Below are positions 34,502 to 43,098 of a DNA stretch of 59,886 nucleotides, one piece after another; position 1 is the stretch's first letter; every line of letters begins with the position of its first letter. The notes under the pieces are model-generated. The model was not told where the DNA came from. It did not search any database and was given only the letters and a program-made list of their open reading frames with translations. This DNA comes from Actinacidiphila acididurans (lineage in GTDB: Bacteria; Actinomycetota; Actinomycetes; Streptomycetales; Streptomycetaceae): contig NZ_JADKYB010000036.1 of the NCBI RefSeq assembly GCF_016918855.1, forward strand, positions 1-59,886, written 5' to 3'. A program made the position numbers and the translations under genes.

Positions 34502-35818
34502 TCAGTCCGCCGCCTGGAGCAATCGGTGCGCGCACGCGGCCAGCAGGAGTTCGCCGTGGGAGTCGGGGTCGGAGACGCGCAGGCCGAGCAGCGACTCGAT
34601 GCGGTCCAGGCGCTGGTAGAGGGACTGGCGTCCGACGTGGAGGAGGGCCGCTGTACGGGTGGGGCTGCATCCGTTGCGCAGGTGCACCTCCAGGGTGTGC
34701 ACCAGGTCGCTGGGATGGGCCGCCTCCCAGCCGAGCAGGGGTCCCAGCGCCCGGTCCACCAGGCGGCCCAGCCGGTCGCGGGTGGCGGCGGTCAGGCCGT
34801 CGCCGAGCAGTTCGCGTTCCAGGGCCAGCGCCCGTGAGGTGGTGAGGACCGAGCCGCCCGCGGTGCGCCGGGCCTGCGGTATGGGCACGGTCAGCGCGAG
34901 CCGCAGCGCGATCCGGGCCTCGCGCAGGCTCTCCCCCCACCGCCGCCAGCCGGCGTCCGCGCGTACCGCCGGCCCGAGCGCGAGGGTGAGCCCGGCGGCC
35001 CCCGGGTCCGCGGCGGAAGACGTACCCGGCACTCGCGCGCCACCCGCACCCCCCGCGCCCGCCTCCGTCCCCGCCGCTTCCAGCGCGCTCAGGGCCGCGC
35101 ACACCGGGTCGCCCGGGACGGACCGGGGAACCGTCAGAAGTGCTGCGGTGCCAAGTGCGTCGCGCAGGAGCGGGGCGCCGAGGAGGTCGGCGGCGCGGTC
35201 GAGCAGGGCGCCGGCGGCGGGGGCGCCCGGATGGCCGGGCGTGTGGGCCGAGGTCCCGGCGGCCGGATGGGCGGCAGCGGCGATGACGCGGTGGGCGCGG
35301 TCGGGGCGGAAGCGCAGGGCCCGCAGCCGGGCGGTCACCTCCTGCTGGCTGAGCGCGGTGCCGGCCTCCAGGTCGGCCAGCACCGCGGCGGCGCCGGGCC
35401 GGTGCGGCCGTTCGGTCAGGGTGGCCGTGACGATCGCGGTGTTGACCGCCTCGGTGATGCGGATGAAGGGCACGACCTGCCGCAGCGCCAGCAGCGGCAG
35501 ATGGCGCCGGCGGCTCTCGTCCAGGATGGCGTACGGCATGTCGGGCAGCGAACGGCCGAGTTCGACGGCGACCCCGGCCACCCCGCGCTCGGCCAGCTCG
35601 CGGACGTAGTGGCGGCACGCGCCCGCGTCGGCGCCCGCCAGGCCGAGGCCGGTGGTCAGCAGCAGCTCGCCGCCGGACAGCAGCGGCCCGATCTCGTATA
35701 TCTCGCTGGAGTGCACCCACCGCACCGGCCGGTCCAGCGCGTCCTGCCCGGCCAGCAGTTCCGCGCCGGCCGCGGCCAGCACGTCGAACGTCAGGATCTC
35801 CCGCAGGGTGAGGACCAT
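34502..35818 (-). CDS. PucR-family transcriptional regulator
   Basis: This is a 438-aa regulator. The N-terminal purine-catabolism domain (about residues 5-125) opens LTLREILTFDVLAAAGAELL and contains VRWVHSSEIYEIGPLLSGGE. A variable middle precedes a C-terminal PucR-type HTH (about 375-430), with HLRNGCSPTRTAALLHVGRQ then SLYQRLDRIE. Such proteins sense a purine-pathway or amino compound and control its catabolism. It lies between the permease and the divergent deaminase operon and is the obvious regulator of both. ATG 35818 has GGGAGG 7 nt upstream. Confidence 0.85.
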   Translation of the reverse strand: MVLTLREILTFDVLAAAGAELLAGQDALDRPVRWVHSSEIYEIGPLLSGGELLLTTGLGLAGADAGACRHYVRELAERGVAGVAVELGRSLPDMPYAILDESRRRHLPLLALRQVVPFIRITEAVNTAIVTATLTERPHRPGAAAVLADLEAGTALSQQEVTARLRALRFRPDRAHRVIAAAAHPAAGTSAHTPGHPGAPAAGALLDRAADLLGAPLLRDALGTAALLTVPRSVPGDPVCAALSALEAAGTEAGAGGAGGARVPGTSSAADPGAAGLTLALGPAVRADAGWRRWGESLREARIALRLALTVPIPQARRTAGGSVLTTSRALALERELLGDGLTAATRDRLGRLVDRALGPLLGWEAAHPSDLVHTLEVHLRNGCSPTRTAALLHVGRQSLYQRLDRIESLLGLRVSDPDSHGELLLAACAHRLLQAAD

Positions 35819-35876
35819 CGCCACCTCCCAGGACGTGTCCGCGAAGTCCCGCCCGGCCGGCGACACCTGGCACGCA

Positions 35877-35905
35877 CTCCCCCACGGCTTCGTGGGGGTA
35901 CCCCC
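35877..35905. repeat. Streptomyces intergenic hairpin repeat, second copy
   Basis: CCCCCACG-GCTT-CGTGGGGG (35879-35898), followed by GTACCCCC, is the same family as the hairpin centre at 28258-28292, in the opposite orientation. It lies in the divergent region between the PucR and deaminase genes. Confidence 0.75.
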
Positions 35906-36039
35906 GGCCGTGTCGTCGGGCCCGTCCGAACGGGCCCACCACGACACGCCCTCGCGCCGCCGCGCTGTCCGCCGGGCGGCGCTGCGGAGCGTACATTCCG
36001 TACGTTGCGAAGGTGTTTCGCCGACCCGAGAGTGGAGGC

Positions 36040-36498
36040 ATGACGGACGCGGTGATCACGGATCCGGCGGCGATGCTGGCGGTGGCCCTCCAGGAGGCGC
36101 GGGACGGGCTGGCCGAGGGCGGCATCCCGATCGGTGCCGCGCTGTTCGGGCCGGACGGCGAGTTGCTGGGCCGGGGCCGCAACCGGCGGGTGCAGGACGG
36201 CGACCCGTCGGCGCACGGCGAGACCTCGGCGTTCCGCGCGGCGGGCCGGCTGCGCGGCTACGGCCGGACCACGATGGTGACCACGCTGTCGCCGTGCTGG
36301 TTCTGCTCCGGGCTGGTCCGCCAGTTCGGCATCGGCCACGTGGTGATCGGCGAGGCCCGCACCTTCCACGGCGGCCACGAGTGGCTCGCGACGCACGGCG
36401 TGCGCGTCACCCTGCTGGACGATCCCGAATGCGCCGCTTTGATGCGGGAGTTCATCGCCGCGCGGCCCGAGCTGTGGTACGAGGACATCGGGCGGTAG
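36040..36498 (+). CDS. Nucleoside/cytosine deaminase-family zinc enzyme
   Basis: This is a 152-aa cytosolic deaminase of the CDA fold. The zinc site is H59-G60-E61 in SAHGETSAF together with P85-C86-x-x-C89 in TLSPCWFCSGL. The HGE form and the TLSPCxxC spacing are as in yeast cytosine deaminase, so cytosine or a related aminopyrimidine or aminopurine is a likely substrate. ATG 36040 has GGAGG directly upstream; a longer frame from 36013 lacks such a site. It is divergent from the PucR regulator and is the first gene of the deaminase-oxygenase-ligase-amidohydrolase series. Confidence 0.85.
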   Translation: MTDAVITDPAAMLAVALQEARDGLAEGGIPIGAALFGPDGELLGRGRNRRVQDGDPSAHGETSAFRAAGRLRGYGRTTMVTTLSPCWFCSGLVRQFGIGHVVIGEARTFHGGHEWLATHGVRVTLLDDPECAALMREFIAARPELWYEDIGR

Positions 36499-36586
36499 TG
36501 GCGCCCTGACCGGCGCGCGGCGGAACGCGCCGCGTAAGGCACCGCCGCACACCACCGCACACCGCCGTACGAGGAGGGAACCCTTC

Positions 36587-37570
36587 ATGCCGGACGCGCC
36601 CCGCATCCCCGTGATCGACCTGGCCGGCTGGCTGTCCGGCGACCCCGGCGCGCGGGCCGCGACCGCCGCCGCGGTGGACAGCGCGCTGTCGCGGGCCGGC
36701 TTCCTGCTGCTGACCGGGCACGGCGTGAGCCGGGCGGAGCGCGAGCGGGTGCGCGCCGCCGCCCGCGCCTTCTTCGCGCTGCCGCCGCAGGCCAAGGAGC
36801 GGTACGCGGTCCGGGTGGGCGGGCGCGGCTGGCTCGGCCAGGGCGCGGAGGCCAACGGCTACGCGGAGGGCACCGCGACCCCGCCGGACCTGAAGGAGTC
36901 CTGGACGCTCGGCGCCGACCGGCCCACCGGCGACCGGGAGATCGACGACTTCTGGTTCCAGCCGAACGTGTGGCCCGACGCGGAGGTGCCCGCGCTGCGC
37001 ACGGTGGTGGAGGAGTACCTGACGGCCATGCGTCGGGTGGCCGACGAGGTGCTGCGACTGCTCGCGGCGGCCCTCGGCCAGGACGAGGACTTCTTCACCC
37101 GGCACACCCGGCATCCCACGTACACGCTGAACGTCAACTGGTACCCGGGCACCGAGGTGGTCGGGGAACCGCTGCCCGGGCAGTACCGGATCGGCCCGCA
37201 CACCGACTTCGGCACGGTGACGCTGCTGGACCGCCAACTCGGCCGGGGCGGGCTCCAGGTGTACGTGGACCCGGCCGACGGCGGCAGCGGCTGGGAGGAC
37301 GCGCCGTTCGACCCGGAGGCGCTGACCGTCAACATCGGTGACCTGATGGCCCACTGGACGGGTGACCGCTGGCGGTCCGGCCGGCACCGGGTGCTGCCGC
37401 CGTCCCCGCAGGACCCGGCCGAGGAACTGATGTCGCTGGTGTACTTCTACGAGTGCGATCCGCACACCGTGGTGGCGCCGCTGCCGGCCCCGGTCGGCCG
37501 GGTGGCGCACGAGCCGGTGGACTCCTCGGAGTACCTGCGGGCGAAGCTGGACGCGATCACGGTCGGCTGA
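36587..37570 (+). CDS. Isopenicillin-N-synthase-family Fe(II) oxygenase
   Basis: This is a 327-aa cytosolic oxygenase with the double-stranded beta-helix fold. The N-terminus IPVIDLAGWL and the FLLLTGHGV segment are typical of the DIOX_N part. The iron ligands are His205 and Asp207 (GPHTDFGTVTLL) and His267 (SGRHRVLPP). Where most 2-oxoglutarate enzymes have R-x-S after the last ligand, this protein has L-M-S (EELMSLVYF). The Arg that grips 2-oxoglutarate is therefore absent and the cosubstrate is uncertain. It follows the deaminase by 88 bp with a GGAGG site and probably acts on the same compound. Confidence 0.8.
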   Translation: MPDAPRIPVIDLAGWLSGDPGARAATAAAVDSALSRAGFLLLTGHGVSRAERERVRAAARAFFALPPQAKERYAVRVGGRGWLGQGAEANGYAEGTATPPDLKESWTLGADRPTGDREIDDFWFQPNVWPDAEVPALRTVVEEYLTAMRRVADEVLRLLAAALGQDEDFFTRHTRHPTYTLNVNWYPGTEVVGEPLPGQYRIGPHTDFGTVTLLDRQLGRGGLQVYVDPADGGSGWEDAPFDPEALTVNIGDLMAHWTGDRWRSGRHRVLPPSPQDPAEELMSLVYFYECDPHTVVAPLPAPVGRVAHEPVDSSEYLRAKLDAITVG

Positions 37571-37578
37571 GCCGCGGG

Positions 37579-37606
37579 CCCGGCCGGTGCGGCCTGACCG
37601 GCCGGG
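37579..37606 (+). terminator. Stem-loop after the oxygenase gene
   Basis: CCCGGCCGGT (37579-37588) and ACCGGCCGGG (37597-37606) pair over 10 bp around an 8-nt loop, just after the oxygenase stop. It may attenuate read-through to the ligase gene, which then would need its own promoter in the 130 bp that follow. Confidence 0.6.
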
Positions 37607-37739
37607 CGGGGTGGATCGGCTAGCGTGATCGCCAGGTGCGGCGCCGGCCGCGCGACCGGGCCGGGCCGGACCCGTTCGGCCGCGCGCGTCGCCGTACGCC
37701 CGGACGCGCCCGGGATCCGCACCCCGGAAGGGAGACCAC

Positions 37740-39092
37740 GTGCCGATCGCCGACCCCATGCCCGTGCTGACCACCGCCGAGCTGGCCACCCGCAGGGAGA
37801 GACTGACCGAGTCCGGGGTGCACCTGCTCATCGGCTCCGTGGTGGACATGGCGGGAGTGGCCCGGGCCAAGACCGTGCCGCTGCGCCGGGCCGAGGTCTT
37901 CCACACCGCGGGGATGGGCGCCTCCCCCACCTGGAACGTCTTCTGCGTCGACAACTCCATTGCCTTCACCGAGCGGCTGGGCGTGGTCGGCGACCTGCGG
38001 CTGCGGGCCGACCTGGCGGCGGCGCGGGTGATCGGCGGCGGCTGGGCGTGGGCGCCGTCGGAGTTCTTCGACCAGCACGGCGAGCCGTCGCCGAACTGCG
38101 CCCGGGGCCGGCTGCGCAGCACGCAGGCGCGCGCGGAGGCGGCCGGGCTGAGCGTACGGGCCGGGCACGAGCTGGAGTTCGTGCTCACCGACGCCGAGGG
38201 GCGGGAGCTGTCCGGCCGGCACTGGCAGGCGTACGGCCTGGGGTCGGTGGTCCGCGAGGGCGCGCTGCTGGCGGAGCTGGACCGGGCCCTGGAGCACGCC
38301 GGGGTAGGGGTGGAGCAGTTGCACGCGGAGTACGGCACCGGGCAGTTCGAGCTGTCGCTGGCCCCGGCCGAACCGGTGCAGGCCGCCGACGACGTGGTGC
38401 TGGCCCGGCTGGTGACCGGTCGGGTGGCCCGCGACCACGGCATGCAGGTGTCCTTCTCGCCGCTGCCCTTCCACGAGGGCGCGGGCAACGGCGCCCACCT
38501 GCACCTGTCGCTGGCCCGCAACGGCCGGCCGCTGCTGTCGGGCGGGGCCGGGCCGCACGGCCTGACCGACGAGGGCGCGGCGGCGATCGGCGCGATCGTG
38601 GCGGGGCTGCCGGCCACCCTCGGAGTGCTCGGCGGATCAGTGCTGTCCTCCGCCCGGCTGGGCCCCGGCCGCTGGTCGGGCGCCTTCGCCTGCTGGGGCC
38701 TGGAGAACCGGGAGGCCGCGGTCCGGCTGCTGGCCGGCACTGCGGGCAACCCGCACGGCGCCAGCATCGAGGTCAAGTGCGGCGACTCCTCCGCGAACGT
38801 CTACCTGGCCTCCGCGGTGGTGCTCGGGCTGGCCCTGGACGGCATCGCCCGCGGCGCCGAACTGCCCCCCGAGGTACGGGTCGACCCGGCCCAGGACCCC
38901 TCGGCGGTACGGCTCCCCGCCACCCAGGAAGAGGCCCTGGACGCCCTGGACGCCTCCCCCACCGCCCGCGAACTGCTCGGCGACGACATCGTGTCCGCCC
39001 TGCTGGCCGTCCGCCGCCACGAAGTCGACAACTACGGCGGCCTCGGCATCGACGTCCTGGCCGAACGCTTCCGCTTCGCGTGGACCTCGTGA
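37740..39092 (+). CDS. Glutamine-synthetase-family ligase (gamma-glutamyl-amine synthetase-like)
   Basis: This is a 450-aa cytosolic enzyme of the glutamine synthetase type I fold. The ATP/metal segments include AGHELEFVL (about 141-149) and HAEYGTGQFELSLAP; the substrate segment is GNGAHLHLSL (about 249-258); the C-terminal part has EVKCGDSSANVYLASAVVL. The sequence departs from true GlnA in the ammonium-site and adenylylation regions, as in the GlnA-like enzymes that glutamylate polyamines or other amines. GTG 37740 has AAGGGAG 7 nt upstream. Together with the amidohydrolase that follows, it corresponds to the C-terminal half of fungal FluG. Confidence 0.8.
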   Translation: MPIADPMPVLTTAELATRRERLTESGVHLLIGSVVDMAGVARAKTVPLRRAEVFHTAGMGASPTWNVFCVDNSIAFTERLGVVGDLRLRADLAAARVIGGGWAWAPSEFFDQHGEPSPNCARGRLRSTQARAEAAGLSVRAGHELEFVLTDAEGRELSGRHWQAYGLGSVVREGALLAELDRALEHAGVGVEQLHAEYGTGQFELSLAPAEPVQAADDVVLARLVTGRVARDHGMQVSFSPLPFHEGAGNGAHLHLSLARNGRPLLSGGAGPHGLTDEGAAAIGAIVAGLPATLGVLGGSVLSSARLGPGRWSGAFACWGLENREAAVRLLAGTAGNPHGASIEVKCGDSSANVYLASAVVLGLALDGIARGAELPPEVRVDPAQDPSAVRLPATQEEALDALDASPTARELLGDDIVSALLAVRRHEVDNYGGLGIDVLAERFRFAWTS

Positions 39093-39131
39093 CGGCGGCG
39101 GCCCCGGGGCAGAGTCCCGCCCCCGGGCCGC

Positions 39132-39455
39132 GGGACCCTACGGACTCCGGCCCGGCTCCAAGGCCGGTCACGCGGCAGGCATCCGCATCGGACTACGCTG
39201 CCTGGTCGGCGTCCGCCACACGTTCCGCCCCCGGACCACGGGACCCTACGGACTCCGGCCCGGCTCCTGGCTCCGCCACGTGGCCGGCAACCGCATCGGA
39301 CTCCGCCACCTGGTCGGCGTCCACCACGCGTTCCGCCGCCGGACCGCGGGACCCTACGGACTCCAGCCCGGCTCCAAGGCCGGTCACGCGGCCGGCAACC
39401 GCATCGGACTCCGCTACCCGGTCGGCGTCCACCGCGGCTCCGGGCCGGCGCGAGC
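39132..39455. repeat. Three tandem copies of a 108-bp unit between ligase and amidohydrolase genes
   Basis: GGGACCCTACGG recurs at 39132, 39240 and 39348, giving a period of exactly 108 bp (36 codons). Copies differ by a few substitutions; the third diverges in its last 30 bp and ends one base before the amidohydrolase ATG. All three are free of stop codons in more than one frame, including the amidohydrolase frame. This fills nearly all of the 364-bp gap 39093-39456. Confidence 0.9.
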
Positions 39456-39456
39456 G

Positions 39457-40593
39457 ATGAGCCTCGCCGACTTCGCCGCGGAACTGCCGCTCGTGGACCA
39501 TCATGTGCACGGCGCCTTTCGCGAGCCGCTGAGCCGGGCGGAGTTCGAGGTGGCGCTCAACGAGGGGTCGCCGGGGCCGGTGCCGGCCGGGACCACGCAG
39601 TTCGACTCGCAGCTCGGCTTCGCGGTGCGCCGGTGGTGCGCGCCGCTGCTGGGGCTGCCCGCGCACGCGCCGGCCGACGACTACTGGGACCGCCGCGCCG
39701 GGCTCGACGCGATGGAGGTGGCCGAGCGGCTGCTGCCGGCCGCCGGGGTGGACCACTGGCTGGTCGACACCGGGTACGCGGCGGAGAAGCTCCTGTCCCC
39801 GGAGGAGCTGGCCGTGGCGGCGGGCGGGGCTGCGCACCGGATCGTACGGCTGGAGGCGCTGGCCGAGTCGCTGGCCGGATCGCTCGCCGGGCAGGAGACG
39901 GGCGCGGCGGCGTACCCGGACGCGTACCGGGACCTGCTGCGTACGGAGGCGCGGGACGCGGTCGGGGTCAAGACGGTGGTCGCCTACCGGGCCGGGCTCG
40001 ACCTGGACTGGAGCCCGCCGGAGCCTGCGGCGGTACGGGAGGCGGCGGCGCGGTGGCTGGCGGCGGCCGGACCGCAACCGCGGCTGACCGACCCGGTGCT
40101 GCTGCGGTTCGGCGTGCACTGCGCGGTGGAGCTGGGGCTGCCGCTGCAGATCCACACCGGCCTCGGCGACCGGGACCTGGACCTGCGCCGGGTCGATCCG
40201 CTGCTGCTGCTCGACCTGCTGCGGCAGCCCGCGGTGGCGCGGGTGCCGGTGATGCTGCTGCACTGCTACCCGTACCACCGCGCGGCCGGCTACCTGGCGC
40301 AGGCGTTCCCCAACGTGCACTGCGACGTGGGGCTGGCGGTGAATCAGGTGGGCGCCCGGGCCCCGGCGGTGGTCGCCGAGTCGATGGAACTCGCGCCGTT
40401 CGCCAAGCTGCTGTACTCCTCCGACGCCTTCGGGCCGCCCGAACTGCACGTCCTGGGGGCCGTGCTGTGGCGGCGGGCGACGGCGTCGGTGGCGCAGTCC
40501 TGGGTGTCGGCCGGCGACTGGTCGGAGCCGGACGCGCGGCGGGTCATCGCCATGATCGGCCGGGAGAACGCGCTGCGCGCCTACCGGCTGTGA
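39457..40593 (+). CDS. Amidohydrolase (FluG N-terminal-half-like)
   Basis: This is a 378-aa TIM-barrel metal-dependent hydrolase. Metal ligands are suggested by LVDHHVHG at the start, PLQIHTGLGD (about 228-237), VMLLHCYPYHRAAGYLAQAF (about 266-285) with NVHCDVGLA, and YSSDAFGPPE (about 318-327) near the end. It resembles the amidohydrolase that forms the N-terminal half of fungal FluG, whose C-terminal half is a glutamine synthetase as in the preceding gene. ATG 39457 has no clear ribosome-binding site and directly follows the 108-bp repeats, in whose frame an in-phase GTG at 39280 would add 59 low-complexity residues. The start is therefore uncertain. Confidence 0.8.
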   Translation: MSLADFAAELPLVDHHVHGAFREPLSRAEFEVALNEGSPGPVPAGTTQFDSQLGFAVRRWCAPLLGLPAHAPADDYWDRRAGLDAMEVAERLLPAAGVDHWLVDTGYAAEKLLSPEELAVAAGGAAHRIVRLEALAESLAGSLAGQETGAAAYPDAYRDLLRTEARDAVGVKTVVAYRAGLDLDWSPPEPAAVREAAARWLAAAGPQPRLTDPVLLRFGVHCAVELGLPLQIHTGLGDRDLDLRRVDPLLLLDLLRQPAVARVPVMLLHCYPYHRAAGYLAQAFPNVHCDVGLAVNQVGARAPAVVAESMELAPFAKLLYSSDAFGPPELHVLGAVLWRRATASVAQSWVSAGDWSEPDARRVIAMIGRENALRAYRL

Positions 40594-40606
40594 AGGACCG
40601 GGCCGC

Positions 40607-41053
40607 TCAGGCCGCCGCGTAGACCTGCGTGGCGAACTCGGCGATCTCGTCGTCGGTGAGGCGCCTGGCCACGTCGGACTCGGTGATCATGCCGCACAGG
40701 CGGTGATTGTTCGCGACGTCGATGACCGGCAGCCGCTTGATCCGGTTGCGCTCCATGACCGCGAGGGCCTCGCTCGCGTCGGCCTGGGCGTCGATCCAGT
40801 GCAGCGGCCCGGCGAACCGGCCCGCGGCCACCTGGGCCGGGTCCTGGCCGTCGGCGACGCACTGCACCACGATGTCGCGGTCGGTGATCATGCCCTTGAG
40901 CCGCTGGTCGTCGCCGCAGATCGGCAGCGCGCCGACCTTCAGGTCCCGCATCAGCCTGGCCGCGTCCTGCAACGACTGGTGCTCGCCCACGCACCGCACC
41001 TCGCCCCCGGACATCAGGTCCCGTGCGGTCATGCTGCTGCTCGCCGTGCCCAT
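40607..41053 (-). CDS. CBS-domain-pair protein
   Basis: This is a 148-aa cytosolic protein consisting of two CBS motifs (about residues 10-65 and 75-135). Typical strings are MRDLKVGALPICGDDQRLKG then MITDRDIVV, and MERNRIKRLPVIDVANNHRL then CGMITESDV. Such stand-alone pairs bind adenosyl ligands and are often induced by hypoxia or stress, as with Hrp1. ATG 41053 has GGAG upstream and defines the usual length; the frame further upstream is low-complexity. It converges with the amidohydrolase gene, 13 bp apart. Confidence 0.85.
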   Translation of the reverse strand: MGTASSSMTARDLMSGGEVRCVGEHQSLQDAARLMRDLKVGALPICGDDQRLKGMITDRDIVVQCVADGQDPAQVAAGRFAGPLHWIDAQADASEALAVMERNRIKRLPVIDVANNHRLCGMITESDVARRLTDDEIAEFATQVYAAA

Positions 41054-41285
41054 GGTCGCTCCTCTCTCCCGTGCGCCGGCCCCCGCCCGCGGCACACGCC
41101 TGCTTCCGTCACTGGGGCACCTTGCCGAGGCCGTACCGCGCGAAACCACCCATATCGGGTATCGACGGCGGCGCCGCACCTGGTCCTCCCGGCATGCCCA
41201 TGTTCAAACCGTGGGTACGATCCCGGGGCATGCCGACCCCGCCTCCCCCCGGTCCGCCCTGCCTACCCCCGAGAAGGTGACCGCA

Positions 41286-43094
41286 TTGCAAGACCGGACA
41301 CCGCCGGCCCGCATCCGCCCCGGCCGCCCGCCCGCCGTGCGCCGGGCCGCCCGCGCCCTGCTCGCCCTGGCCGCCGCCGCGGCCCTGACCCTGGCCGGCG
41401 CAGGCGCCGCCGCGCGGGCCTCGGCGCCCGCCGCCCCCGCCCCCTCCTACGTCGAGAACGGCTACCAGGACCCGGTCACCGCTCTTCCGCCGGTGACCCG
41501 GCCGGACACCCCGCACTGCACGGTCACCGTGATGCGCCACGACTTCGCCAACTCCTACGGGCAGCCGTACACCGGCACGGTGACGCCGCCCGCGCAGTGC
41601 GCCGGCCCGTGGTCGAAGGTGGTGCTGACCTGGTCCGGCAGCGTCCAGGGCCGGCAGTACGACCGGCTGGCCGGGGTGTGGATCGGCGGCGCCGAGGTAC
41701 TGCGGACCAGCACGCCCGAGCCGGACGACGACGGCATCACCTGGCACGTGGACAAGGACGTCACCGCCTTCACCCCGCTGCTGCGCACCCCCCAGCCGCT
41801 CGTGGCGGACCTCGGCAACCTCGTCAACAGCACGTACACCGGCGTCTACCACATGACGCTGACCCTCACGTACTACACCGCCGACCGGCGTCACCCGGCC
41901 CCCGCGCTCGCCGACCGGGTCGTGCCGCTGTCGGGCAACAGCACCACCGCCGCGGGCTGGTACGACCTCGCGCCCGGGCAGTCCGCCACCGCCTCGGTGG
42001 TGCTGCCCCGCAACCTGGTGACCGCGCGGCTGGAGGTGTACGCGCGCGGCGGCGGCTGCGACGAGCAGTGGTTCGACTCGGTGCCCTCCGACCTGGCCGC
42101 GCAGGCGCCCGACTACCTGTGCGGTGGCGGCAGTTACCGGGAGGTCCAGGTCGCGGTCGACGGCCGGCCCGCGGGCCTCGCGCAGCCGTATCCGGTGGTG
42201 TACTCCGGCGGCATCGTGCCTACACTGTGGCGGCCGATCCCCGCGGTGGACCAGTTCCTCACCCTGCCCTACGACCTGGACCTGACCCCGTTCGCCGGCC
42301 TGCTGGTGGACGGCAAGCCGCACACCGTCACGCTGACCCCGTACGGCGCGGCCGACACCTGGACGGTGGACGGCACCCTCTTCCTGACCACCGATCACCA
42401 CGCCGCGCGGACCTCCGGCGCACTGACCGCCGACACCGTCGGCACCTCGCCCGCGGTGTCCACCACCGAGCAGCCGGCCGGCGACGGGTCCACCGCCGTG
42501 CACACCGCCACCACGCGCGACTGGGTGACACAGGGGTACGTGGACACCTCGCGCGGCCGGATCACCACCCGGGTGGCGCAGCGGACCGCGTACACGAACG
42601 ACGACACGGTCTCCGACGGCGGCCGGCACCAGGTGGTACGCCAGCGCGATACGGGCGCGACCACGGTCACCACGAGCACGGCCAGGGACGAGGGGGCGGT
42701 GCGCACGGCGCGGCACGCCTGGTCGTACCCCGTCGACGTGGACCTGTCGGTGCCGGTCTACACCGACGGGGACAACTACCAGCTCAGCGGCAGCGTACGG
42801 CAGCAGCGGGTGCTGACCGACAGCGTCCGGGCCGGCCGCTCCGGGGCGTGGCGGCCGGTCGCGGTCACCGACGACACGGTGACCGCGACCGGTGTGCTGG
42901 CCCGGCAGGCGGGCACGGTCGTCTCCTCCGACGGCACCGGGTCCGAGCACTGGCTCGGCACCACGGACACCGGCGGCTGCTGGGACCGCACCCTGACCGC
43001 CGCGCACGGCTGGCTGACCGCCGACGTCACACGGCCCTGCCGCCTGCCGTCCGATCCGGGTCCCGGATCGAACGGTGGATCGCTGACCCGCTGA
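41286..43094 (+). CDS. Secreted peptide-N-glycosidase A (PNGase A)-like amidase
   Basis: This is a 602-aa exported protein. The Arg-rich start and the hydrophobic stretch RALLALAAAAALTLAGAGAA form the signal. The body shows the PNGase A family pattern: CTVTVMRHDFANSYGQPYTG, VVLTWSGSVQGRQYDRLAGV, QPYPVVYSGGIVPTLWRPI and YDLDLTPFAGLLVDGKPHTV. These enzymes cut N-linked glycans from Asn. The start is TTG 41286, with AGAAGG about 8 nt upstream; GTG 41277 is a close alternative. It is divergent from the CBS gene and convergent with the GH2 gene (4-bp gap). It would provide released glycans to the nearby glycosidases. Confidence 0.8.
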   Translation: MQDRTPPARIRPGRPPAVRRAARALLALAAAAALTLAGAGAAARASAPAAPAPSYVENGYQDPVTALPPVTRPDTPHCTVTVMRHDFANSYGQPYTGTVTPPAQCAGPWSKVVLTWSGSVQGRQYDRLAGVWIGGAEVLRTSTPEPDDDGITWHVDKDVTAFTPLLRTPQPLVADLGNLVNSTYTGVYHMTLTLTYYTADRRHPAPALADRVVPLSGNSTTAAGWYDLAPGQSATASVVLPRNLVTARLEVYARGGGCDEQWFDSVPSDLAAQAPDYLCGGGSYREVQVAVDGRPAGLAQPYPVVYSGGIVPTLWRPIPAVDQFLTLPYDLDLTPFAGLLVDGKPHTVTLTPYGAADTWTVDGTLFLTTDHHAARTSGALTADTVGTSPAVSTTEQPAGDGSTAVHTATTRDWVTQGYVDTSRGRITTRVAQRTAYTNDDTVSDGGRHQVVRQRDTGATTVTTSTARDEGAVRTARHAWSYPVDVDLSVPVYTDGDNYQLSGSVRQQRVLTDSVRAGRSGAWRPVAVTDDTVTATGVLARQAGTVVSSDGTGSEHWLGTTDTGGCWDRTLTAAHGWLTADVTRPCRLPSDPGPGSNGGSLTR

Positions 43095-43098
43095 CCCG

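Noticed and set aside
39132..39455. Possible CRISPR or mobile element because of the three direct repeats
   Set aside because: There is no spacer-repeat alternation, no cas genes and no transposase; the copies are contiguous with one period of 108 bp.
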